From Dichotomocladium elegans (Eukaryota > Mucoromycota > Mucoromycetes > Mucorales > Lichtheimiaceae), in contig JAIXMN010000047.1 in NCBI GenBank assembly GCA_025716815.1, forward strand, positions 1 to 64,000: DNA of 64,000 nucleotides, written 5' to 3'. The translations under genes and the position numbers were made by a program. This document shows positions 53,335 to 62,769 of the stretch, piece by piece (positions within the stretch are counted from its first letter, which is position 1; each line of letters begins with the position of its first letter). The notes under the pieces were generated by a model. It worked only from the letters and a program-made list of their open reading frames with translations. It had not been told where the DNA came from and made no database searches.

Positions 53335-54713
53335 TTATTTACTATTTCGAACTCTTTTACTAACAGGAAGGATTTCTTCCTCACTATGCTCACTTTCACT
53401 GAGTTCCTGATCATCTACAACTGCTGTACCTACTATTATTATGTGTGCCAAGCAACTGGATAGTTATATCAACTTACCATTGTCAACATCAGGCTCCATA
53501 GAGAGAACCTCTGTAAGGGTTGAGTGATCCTCTCTATCTCCTGTGACTAGGTGGGTCTCTAACTTGGAGAATGACACCTCTCTAAATGCTTTTAAAAGGC
53601 CAGACCAGATAGCACCTTCATATTTTCGTCTCCAGATAAACTCAACAAGTTTCCATGGCATTGCCTTCTTGGTTCTCTGTCTAGCTGGGACATTCTGTTT
53701 AATGCCATTCCAAGTACCTATATCTATGTTAAGAATAATGAAAACCTTGCTTATATATACTGCTTACCCTCAATTGTGTTTGTGCATGCACTAGTTTTTG
53801 GGTCAACAAAGTGCAAACTATGATTCACCCTGTCAAATTTGATATCCCTTGACTCCTCTGTATCCTTGATCCAGTCATATGCCTTCCAGCAGTCTGCTAT
53901 AATATGGCTCCCTAACACTTATATAAGTAAGTCTAAGACTACCAATACTAGGAGCTTACCATCAAGAATATAGGCGTTTACTACTTCCTTAATAGTCTCC
54001 ATGCTTCTGTCAGGAACAGTGGTCAAAAAGGCCTTTCTTCTCTTGGTCCTTTCAACACCACCAATCACCCATACACCATCCACTCTATGGCCCTTGGCAT
54101 ATTTTCGTTTCCCAAACTTGGATTCATCAATTTCAACAATGATCCTTTCGCCATTTTCATCACGGCCTCCTATTAATAATGTTTAGATAAGTAATAGTTA
54201 CTAGTTTCTATAACTTCCTGTATATACCAATTTGACAATCTCCAATAGTAAGGTCTGCTTCCATAAGCCTCATTAAATCAAGGATTATAGTCCTTGTTGT
54301 CTTGTGATCAATTGCCCATAGAGTAGTTTGTGCCATTAAAGGTAACTTGAGCAGGTAGAAGTAGATTACACCAAGGACAATATTTGGTTTGACCTTTCTA
54401 CCACCAAAAAAGGAACCAGCAAGGATAGACACAGAATTCTTTCTTCCACAAGGACAGGTTCTTGAACTGCACCTCCAGTAAGGTACCTTCCCAGTAGGTG
54501 AGACTATGGCCATTTTAGATCCTTCTGGGCAGAACTTCTCAGGATATAAGGCCCCAATATCAAGTAGCCATCTAGTTTAGACATTTTAGATATAGTAAAC
54601 TACTACTACTTCTAGTTGACTTACTTTGATGCCTGAGCAGGGTCTAAAAGAATAGGTGCTATATCCTTGAAGGTGGGAGTGCTTTCCATAGTAAGTGTGG
54701 TAGGAGTAGACAT
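53335..54713 (-). CDS. Merlin-2 transposase (ISXO2-like DDE)
   Basis: Minus strand, about six exons with GT-AG introns. ATG at 54713 (MSTPTTLTMES). Exon 2 (about 54580-54225) has zinc-ribbon cysteines (RCSSRTCPCGRKN). Exon 3 has the first Asp in EIDESKFGKRKYAKGH, then DGVWVIGGVE. The next exon has IIADCWKAYDW (second Asp) and ends TNTIEG (Glu). The next has TWNGIK and MPWKLVEFIWRRK. A short last exon has an acidic tail (ELSESEHSEEE) ending at TAA 53337-53335. It parallels Merlin-1 exon for exon but differs at many residues, so the two are separate lineages. No internal stop seen; one exon border near 53920 is uncertain. Confidence 0.82.
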
Positions 54714-54924
54714 ACAAAATAGAATGGGGGATATATACCAAGCAGGAAACTATGCCCTTTTATACATTTTTCAGGTTCTATAGATCATCAAAGATAAGCA
54801 TGTGATTATCATATGGCTATCATATGATTATTTCCGATTGGGTGATATTTTTATTCGATTAGTAATGAAATCTGAGATCATACAGTACATTTCATCAAGG
54901 CTTTCTACAAAAATATAAAAGTGC

Positions 54925-55092
54925 AAGCTGCAGGGGCTGGGGATTGAACCCAGGACCTTTCCATTTCGAATCCGACACCCAGGAATTAAAAAATACATGT
55001 AAAGTATAAATTGCAAAAAGCAGGGGATTGAACCCAGAACCTTTCCATTACCCACCCAACACCCTAACCACTTCCACAGACTGAACAATTTG
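54925..55092 (-). other. Two tRNA-like stretches inside Merlin-2
   Basis: The minus strand near 55090-55015 reads GTGGAAGTGGTTAGGGTGTTGG (box-A like, first 20 bases diagnostic) and then GGTTCTGGGTTCAATCCCC (box B). A second, shorter B-box copy with AGGTCCTGGGTTCAATCCCC is at 54990-54935. They may be SINE heads or tRNA pseudogenes. No complete cloverleaf is seen. Confidence 0.45.
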
Positions 55093-58000
55093 GGAGCCTT
55101 CAAAAACATATGGTAGATGAGGCAGTCATACACCTTGATTTTGAGGTTTCACGGGCTTTGTATCACCTTAATATAGTAGGGACGACTTTCACATAAAGAT
55201 TGCTGTATTTATTGCTATAGTTATGCAGCTAAAATATTGTAAAATTGGCATTGAAAAGAAAATGGCCATTAATTGCTGAAAAATAGTAGATTCAGGTACT
55301 AAAAATGAATGACAAGTTATAAAAGTTTTCCAGAAATAGATCATAACCATTCAGGGAGTATGGTATGGTGTGTTTATAGATAAAACAGAAAAAACAAGTT
55401 TTCTAGGGGAGTGCCATAGTTAGCGGGGTTTGAAATGATCATTTTTGGATTCCTCGACCCATTTTACATATATAGGCAACGTTGTGTAACACAAGCATAT
55501 ATATTATTATAGTAATATATAGATATATATATATAGAGTGTGGCGTGTTATACTCCCAGAGATCCTCCTTTTCAGCTTATGTTACGACCATTGCGCAAGG
55601 ACAGCCTTGAGTGGAGGGTTGTGTCAATCACTAATAGACACAACCATCGGCCTGCCTTAGACGTCACGACCTACCCAATCCACCGTCGATTTGACAACAA
55701 GACTGAGCACCTTGTTATCCAGATGGTTGAATCTGGATTCAAGGATGGTGCAATCGCAACCCTCTTGACAGAGCAAGGATCGCTAGTGAAGGCAAAGGAC
55801 ATTGCCAACCTTCGCCAGAAACGGTTCAGCAACGATCCAGGCGATCTTATGTTCAAGCTTATTCGCGCTCTGGAGAATGATGGCTATGACGTCCGTTTTT
55901 CAACAAAACAGGAAGACGGCAAATCGTATCTCCAGTCCTTGTTTTTTGCGCATAGCTCGGCCATCCAACTGGCACGGGCTTTTCCAGAAATCATTTCGCT
56001 AGATTCAACGTATCAAACCAATAGACAACGTTTGCCATTCATCAATGTCATTGGAACCGGGAATATAGGGTTCCCCAAACTGAAGACATTTGGTGTTGCT
56101 GGCGGCTGGCTCTCGGAAGAAACCAACAGCATGTACCTCTGGTTTGTTTCGGCATTGAGAGAAGTTGTCTGGCCGGCAAATCAGTCAGCGTCTCCAAAGG
56201 CGTTCGTCACTGACAGTGAGATGGCTTTGATCAATGCGCTTGATGAAGTTTTCCCTGCGGCCAAAAAGATCCTCTGCAGAGTCCATTTGCGCCGCAACTT
56301 TCGGACAAACCTCCAGAAGTATTTCGAGGTCAAAGCCGATTATGAAGCACTCGAAAAGGCATTTAACTTTCTGGCAACGGACACACTGAACGACCAGCTA
56401 TCAGGAATGACTGTCATTCCTGATAGTGCGTTCGAAAAGAAGGCTCTGGAGATGTATTATGACGCTGCCAAGAAATCCAAGAACCCCAAAGCTGTTATTG
56501 ACTATCTTGAAAGGTAATATCTATCCTATAACTACTAATTCACATTGGTTTCGCTAATTTTCCCTATCATCTTCAATTGGGTGTTCGCTTTACCAGAAAG
56601 CTTCAGGTGAAAGAAAAGTGGGTCGGAAGATATGTCGCAGGAGTGCAGCATCTTGGAAACACGACAACAAACCGCACAGAAGGAGCACATGCCAACATGA
56701 AGCAGCATATCAGGGCTTCAAGTAGTCTGTTTACGGCATATAAAGCAATTGACAAATTCTATCGAATGAAGGTACATATATTATATCGAGCCTACATGTA
56801 CCATCTTTTATAATATTGGCACATTAGGAAGCTTCATGGAAACAGCAGGTTGACAAAGAGACTTTTGATACCAACGCTCATATACCTGAGGCACAGCAGA
56901 AACGTCTCGAGGCTCTCTGCCATAAGATCTCCCTTTTTGCATTCAATGCCATTAGAGGAGAGCTCGTCCACCTTCACGTCCTTCAGACAAATTTCTGCCG
57001 TTGTGCATTAAAAGCGGTATATGGGCTCCCTTGCTGCCATCAACTTCCTGCAGAAGGCGTTATTCCTTTGGCAATGGTTCCACGCCGCTGGCATCTTTTC
57101 CCAGAAGAGACTGCACCTCTATCAGGTAGGCAGTTCACAGAAATATGGGTTGGAGGTGGCGATAATCACAGTTTCTGATAATAACCAACTTTGTTACTAA
57201 CAATGATCTATTATCTAGGCCAGGAAACACAGATAACGGACCCTAGCATAATTGCTATATCTCGTCCATTTATGGCGCCCACAGTTGATGAGCAGATTGA
57301 TGCAGAACTTAGTCGGCTTGTTTCTTTACGCCACACATACTCAAACCAACAAGAAAAAGTCACTTTTCTCAGCAAACTGAGAACACTTGTCGATGATCAA
57401 CCGATCGACCTTGAAAATTTGCAACAGCCAAAACCTAGCACCAACCATTTTAGAAGCAGCAAGAAACGAGCACCCATCGCTCTTGAAATCCATGAACAAA
57501 AATGCAACAAAAAGGCGAAAACAATCGCAGGACACGAAGCTTTGAGTATCTGGTATGCCTAGTACATTAATCTAGCTTACCTTACTGATGTATTAAATGT
57601 ATAGGAACGGTGATACCAACCACCAACTTTCAAATATCCTCGCTCATGTCGAACGTTTCGGCACTACTAGCACCATCCCACAAACGCCCATAATGTCGGA
57701 ACTTCACCTTGTCACAGATATTATTCCACGCCATACTGTTGACTCGGTTTTTAATCCTCTTGGTGATGGCAATTGTGGTTTTCGTGCAATTGCATTTGCT
57801 GTGTATGGCGCAGAAGATGAATACGAATACGTGAAGAAGGAGATGCGCGAGCAGTTTATCGCTATGCAAGATAAGGATTATGTAGGGTATCCGAAAGCCC
57901 GCATCGAAAAGGTGCTGAGTGAGGCATCAGGGGAATGGTTCATTTCCCCAGAATGTTCACAGATTGCGGCGGACACATTTGGGCGACCAATTGCTGTTTA

Positions 58001-58603
58001 TGGCAGTAACACTTACCTCTTCCTCCCTTTCCAAACACACCCTGCTAAGGCGAAGAGTACACACCCGATCGTGTTGCAACTCATCGGGAGTCACTTTATC
58101 CTTGTCAAGATTAAGGAAGATGCACCATTCCAGTGGCCTGAAGTGGACCCATTTCGTGTTGGTGTAATGAAACGGAATGGTCGAGATGATCCGTGGGAGT
58201 CTCTTTTCTCGTCTTCATTCGAGTATTCTCGTGGCCCCCACCAGGCGCTACCAATGCCTAAAGGCGGATTGAATGTGATAGCATGCAACAGAAGCGATGA
58301 TGACAGAATGTTGAAATAGCAATTGCCTACATTTAAAGGGCTTTTTTTAATAAAAAAAAACACGCATTACAGAAACTGACTCATGCTTTACAGCGGGTGG
58401 TAATGCATTTATTTGAAACATCTGCCAGCGATGTCCATGCTGTCTATGAAGATGAATGGCCACAGTTTGAGGTGGGGTGGTGCGCGCCGGGCGAGGTTTG
58501 CATGAGGGGTGGTGTAAGAGCGTGGTGTGGGGTGGGCCGCCGGCTGGGTTTGAAACAGGGGTGGTGTAAATGGGGTGGTGCAAATAGCAAAACCCAAAGA
58601 TCA

Positions 58604-58780
58604 CTTGCTGGCACTGGGATTTGAACCAGTGACCTCTGGAGCAAAAGCTAACACATTAACCACTAAACTGTTAATGACACACTCTTCTTGTCCTGGAAGG
58701 TGCAAAGTGGTAATTCCATATATGGTAAATGGGACAATCCTTCATTTCTGAATTCTCCTGCAAGTAGGAGAGAAAGAGCT
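58604..58780 (-). other. tRNA-like stretch and unassigned junction beside 28S
   Basis: The minus strand at 58685-58612 contains a box-A-like TTTAGTGGTTAATGTGTTAG and a perfect T arm CACTGGTTCAAATCCCAGTG. The acceptor ends do not match, so it is a tRNA-derived sequence, not a proven gene. Bases 58686-58780 up to the 28S edge have no recognised feature. Confidence 0.5.
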
Positions 58781-58824
58781 GACATCGAAGAATCAAAAAG
58801 CAACGTCGCTATGAACGCTTGGCT

Positions 58825-58859
<35 letters not shown>

Positions 58860-59230
58860 GCACCTCTAGGCTTAAATCCTAAGCTTCTAAAGGATCAATA
58901 GGCCACACTTTCATGGTTTGTATTCACACTGAAAATCAAAATCAAGGGGACTTTTGCCCTTTTGCTCTACACGAGATTTCTGTTCTCGTTGAGTCCCCCT
59001 TAGAACACCTGCGTTATTGTTTAACAGATGTGCCACCCCAGCCAAACTCCCCACTTGACAATGTCAATATCATGGGTCATGCCGTAAAGACGCTTAAGTC
59101 TAGAACGTAGGCCTTGCGGCCTAGTCCCACTTGAATATTTAAGTAAAAAAACGATAAGGGTTGTGGTATTTTATTGTCGCTTTGCAGCTCCCACATATGC
59201 TACACCCCCTATGTCTTTTCACAATGTCAA

Positions 59231-59267
<37 letters not shown>

Positions 59268-59283
59268 GATTTTGCCAAGCCCA

Positions 59284-59324
<41 letters not shown>

Positions 59325-59325
59325 T

Positions 59326-59360
<35 letters not shown>

Positions 59361-59361
59361 C

Positions 59362-59408
<47 letters not shown>

Positions 59409-59442
59409 ACCATTTACCTGCGCTTGGTTGAATTTCTTCACT

Positions 59443-59476
<34 letters not shown>

Positions 59477-60105
59477 CGTCAAAACCACCTTGTGGCCATC
59501 GCAATGCTATGTTTTAATTAGACAGTCAGATTCCCCTTGTCCGTACCAGTTCTAAGTCGGTTGTTAGTGCAGGCCAAACTTCCTAAACCCCTATGAAGCA
59601 TTCAGTCGACCCAAAGTCCACCTGTTGCCAAGTGAACCTCAAAGTCAACCTCCCGACGCAGCGTTGGAATAGGCTCAAACCTGCTCAACCCTTAGAGCCA
59701 ATCCTTATCCCGAAATTACGGATCCATTTTGCCGACTTCCCTTATCTACATTGTTCTATCAACTAGAGGCTTAACACCTAGGAGACCTGCTGCAGTTATG
59801 GGTACGACTGAGCACAGAATCTAATCATTCCCTTGGCTTTTCAAGGATCGTCATGGATGCACCAAATGCAACAAGAACTTGAACCATTTCTCCAGCTAAA
59901 CTGATTCCATGGTCAAAGCTCCATGTTAAAAAGAAAAGAGAACTCTTCTTGGGATCCATGCCAATGTCGCCAAGTTCATTTACGTTGCCGCCTAGCAGAC
60001 CTGCATCTCAGTGCTGGAATATTAACCAGCTTCCCTTTCGATAGGAGGCTCAAATTGAGCTCTTGAGTAAAACGGAACTTCCCTATCTCTTAGGATCGAC
60101 TCACC
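58781..60105 (-). rRNA. 28S rRNA, internal fragment
   Basis: The reverse complement runs from GAGTCGATCCTAAGAGATAG (60105 side) through conserved domains, the intact R2 target region (CTACCTTAAGAGAGTCATAG at 59381-59400, plus strand), to GATTCTTCGATGTC at 58781. It lacks the 28S 5' part, cut near 60105, and the 3' part, which is at 11810-12380. Its last 60 bases (58781-58840) duplicate 12321-12380 exactly. It cannot give a functional LSU RNA. Confidence 0.95.
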
Positions 60106-60760
60106 CTCGACCAACTAATGCTTGTACCAAAACGAACACTCCAAACTTCGATCCACTTGAATTCATGGATTTTTCATGCAATGTCGACGCTAATATTTCA
60201 GGAAGCAAACCAATACCACCAGACAACTTTACCTCCATGCGCGATGGCCAGAAATCCCACTTGAACGAAGCACTACATGATTTGTTGGTGCAGCATTACC
60301 AAAACCATTATGAAGGCGTTGTCAGCATCAACACGCGACAGGCAGGCCGAATTTACTGTCCAAGCGAAGTTGAGAAGTTTCAGACAATCGAAATCTTTGG
60401 ACAGACATACAGATCAGCAACAGCCCGTTCCATTCGTGGATCTCACATACAGGCTCTATTTGTTCAGAACGACCGCGCTATCACCTGGACGGGACAAGTA
60501 CAGTTCTATCTCAGCCATGTTATTGTCATCAACCACATCCTGTTAAGCATTACTTTGCCTATGTTCGTTGGTACTGCACAGAGGCATCAACACAGCGATT
60601 CATTGACCAAGGTTTAGAGGAATGGCGAAACAGTTTCATGGCTGATGACTGCCAGTGCTTCCTGCCTATCCACCGAATTTTCTCGCAAGCTGCTGTCATC
60701 ACCTATGGATCTCAAAGCAATCCCACCACCGCAAAGATCGTTGTAATCCCATTAACGTGA
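60106..60760 (+). pseudogene. Fragment of a transposon-related protein
   Basis: Plus-strand frame fused directly to the 28S fragment: first part with RQAGRIYCPSEVEKFQ and GQVQFYLSHVIV to about 60530, then a shift into another frame with HYFAYVRWYCTEAS ... CFLPIHRIFSQAAVIT ... VVIPLT, ending near 60760. The FAYVRWY and FLPIHRI signatures resemble C-terminal parts of large transposon proteins I associate with Mucoromycota; no precise family name can be given. The missing N-terminus and the frameshift mark it as a relic. Confidence 0.5.
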
Positions 60761-60855
60761 AGAATTGCTGCATAGTGTCAATAAGAGATGTAGAGAGCAA
60801 GAGAGAAATGGCGGTAAAAGAAATAGAGTGCACGCAAAAAAATAATAAAAGAATT

Positions 60856-62275
60856 TTATTGAGCCCATTCAGGCAGCTCGCTCCTAATTTCGTTTGGCAA
60901 TTCAGCACCATTGTCGACCATCACCTCCCTCTTCAACATTTTCTTCCCCTTGATCTTCTTACTGGCCTCTGCCAGCCTATCTAACATGTCAAAATATTGT
61001 GCCACCTACATCAAGGCGAATAACGGTTAGTACAGCGTTGAATCCTTATAAAAAGGTCTTACGTTCTCATTTCGGAATCCAGGCTTTAGGACGTAAGTGA
61101 TGCCCGACTCTGTGTCGGAAATCTCTGGCGACATGCATTCTTTGTGCAGGAGGCGCTCTCCATTGGAGAACTCTGCCTCCAAAGTAGCAGCATTTTGGGC
61201 GCGAGCAATCTTGCGAGCTCTAAGTTTCTATTGTGAATTCAATGTAAGCGATTCATCATAATTTAAGATAGTATAATATGAACTTATGCTCCACACCCGC
61301 TTGCTGCGCTTTTTCTGGACTTTCAGGCGTCCCTCCTCGGCGATCCCTTCCTCCCCTCGCTGCCAACGCTTGTGCTCGCGCTTCTGGCCTTTGAAGTACT
61401 GGTGTATCTTGGCGCGCAAGACCTTCTCGTCCAGTACTTGGCCGTCCACGGAATTGCGGCATAAATGCAGCAATCGCTGTGGTCACACCATTGTTACAGG
61501 ATTTTCATGAAGAAGTTTGCCACAAAGGTTAGTTTTTCACATAGACTGTCTAAGTTTTTCGTTTTTTTTTGCTTCAAATTCGAATGCAAATTTTAGTATT
61601 TCGTTGCTATCATTTATCAAAATTTGAAAACAATAGTAGCAAGAAGGTTTCAGTCAAGCCTATAGGTGAGTCTTCATTAGCTTCTTTTTACAGCAGAATA
61701 GGTTTGGGAGATTAAATATTTATATTTCATTCAAATTTCAAAGAAGGAAGAGAAACGAAATACTAAAATTTGCATTCGAATTTGAAGCAAAAAAAAACGA
61801 AAAACCTAGACAGTTTATACCAATAACCAAATTGTGTGGCAAACTTCTTCTTTAAAATCCTGTATGGCGCGACTGGAAGTCTTCACCATACTTGGAACTG
61901 TCGCCTGCAGCATACGCGTTATGGCAACGGCTAATGTTTCTCTGGATGTTTCCTCTAGAGGTTACTATGGAATGGAGAAGCTACGAATACACTCGTAAAG
62001 TTACATACCAGTGCCTTTTGCACCAAGTCTGCAGGGGGACCCGCAGGTGGAACAGCCACCAGAGATTGTTGCTGGTTTGCTGCAACGAGAGCTGCAAGAC
62101 CGCCAAGCTGCTGCCGAAGCGCCATTTTTTCAGCTTGGAAGCTGACACACTCATCTTCAAGTCGATTTTCAAGTCGACAAATGGTGGCACGCAGGTTTGC
62201 TATTTCTAGATTGCGAGCATGTTGCTCGCGTTCTTCAGCTGTGGACTCGTTGGAGGCACTGCTATGGAAGGACAT
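60856..62275 (-). CDS. Four-exon coiled-coil protein, likely transposon-associated
   Basis: Exon 1 62275-62009 (89 residues) has a heptad-rich coiled coil, EIANLRATICRLENRLEDE, then a Gln/Ala/Pro stretch. Intron 1 contains a MITE. Exon 2 (61476 to about 61285) is strongly basic: RAKIHQYFKGQKREHKRW and VQKKRSKRVW. Exon 3 (about 61228-61067) has LRARKIARAQNAATLEAEF and SGITYVLKPGFR. Exon 4 (from about 61005) ends PEWAQ, with TAA inside an AATAAA signal. All junctions are GT-AG and in phase, so it may be expressed. No known domain. It could be an accessory protein of a nearby DNA transposon or a small nuclear protein; I cannot decide. Confidence 0.6.
61497..61867. mobile_element. MITE with TA target duplication
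   Basis: About 370 bp with inverted repeats of about 125 bp: CAGGATTTTCATGAAGAAGT at the left and its diverged inverse at the right, then TTTGCTTCAAATTCGAATGC. It is flanked by TA on both sides and the ends begin CAGG, as in Tc1/mariner-type miniatures. It has no coding capacity and lies in the first intron of the coiled-coil gene. Confidence 0.8.
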
Positions 62276-62769
62276 CTATGGAAAGATAAGTATTGATCTT
62301 GTTTATGGATTTTTCTTTATTATTACTTTGAATACTCGCGTTGTAAATGGGAACAAGGATGAAAACGGAGGCTGTACTTTTGACAGGGTATCAGGGATGA
62401 CACGGCTCCCATTTCTAGTAAATGTTTTCTCAGGTATTAAATAGGAATCGGGCGCAATTCTGATGTTTCCTTTCTCTTTCGAATTCAATACCTCCCTCAT
62501 GATCATGGTCTATTCTTCAGTGCAAGTAAGTAAAGTATTTCATTTGTTGATATCGGGCCAGTGATGAAGGCCTTTTTGACATTCATCTTCTTTCTGGTAG
62601 TTTTGGATTTGACAGAATCGCTTTCATAGTTCTTTGAGGTATGTTTGCAAACATTTTCGATATGCCTTCTCTTTATATTGATATGGTGCATTTCGTTTGT
62701 AACTGTCAAATTTTTGGATTTTATTTCAATTCAGGAGTTCAATTTCCGACGCCAAATATAGTAATCGTT
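62276..62769. other. Unassigned spacer
   Basis: AT-rich sequence between two minus-strand genes. Only short ORFs with no recognisable product; it should include the promoter of the coiled-coil gene and the 3' end of the DDE transposase transcript. Confidence 0.4.

Larger units (their letters stand above)
53147..55557 (-). mobile_element. Merlin-2 (ISXO2-like DNA transposon)
   Basis: Inverted ends GGGAGTATARCACGCCACAC at 53147 and 55557 (one mismatch in 20). Encodes an ISXO2-like transposase on the minus strand. No target duplication is visible: 53139-53146 is GGCTGAAT and 55558-55565 is AGAGATCC. Instead both flanks contain an imperfect CCTTTTCNGCT within 25 bases and both encode the same FAR1 PFxL segment. 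The interior right of the gene (54720-55540) is AT-rich with tRNA-like stretches. Confidence 0.8.
52814..58319 (+). pseudogene. FAR1/MULE transposase with OTU cysteine-protease domain, split by Merlin-2
   Basis: Exon 1 (52814-53146) encodes a FAR1-like zinc-binding start (AAYAACQAWAKKQGYAL, then RISCKHHG and GCPFRLN). After Merlin-2 the frame resumes near 55558 with a PFQLMLRPL segment and the histidines of NRHNH. The MULE core follows: SLDSTYQTNRQRLP (first Asp), FVTDSEMALINAL (second), CRVHLRRN; after an intron TTNRTEGAHANMK (Glu). Next a SWIM-like CRCALKAVYGLPCCHQL (about 57000), a basic linker, and an OTU domain (57640-58319): GDGNCGFRAIAFAVYG with catalytic Asp and Cys, and SHFILVKI with the His. 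Apart from the insertion I see no stop. The OTU part could cleave ubiquitin-like proteins or be a remnant processing protease; which is unknown. Confidence 0.85.
52185..58595 (+). mobile_element. MULE-OTU element (FAR1/MULE transposase plus OTU protease)
   Basis: TIRs of about 133 bp (52185-52317 and 58463-58595) begin GGGTTTTGCTATTTGCACC and are GC-rich with repeated CACCACCCC. An 8 bp target duplication AAAGATCA is at 52177-52184 and 58596-58603. It holds one long gene and a nested Merlin-2. The TIRs are unrelated in sequence to those of MULE-1, -2 and -3. Confidence 0.94.

Noticed and set aside
59381..59400. R2-type retrotransposon insertion in 28S
   Set aside because: The R2 target sequence is uninterrupted here, and no R2-like RT occurs anywhere in the window.
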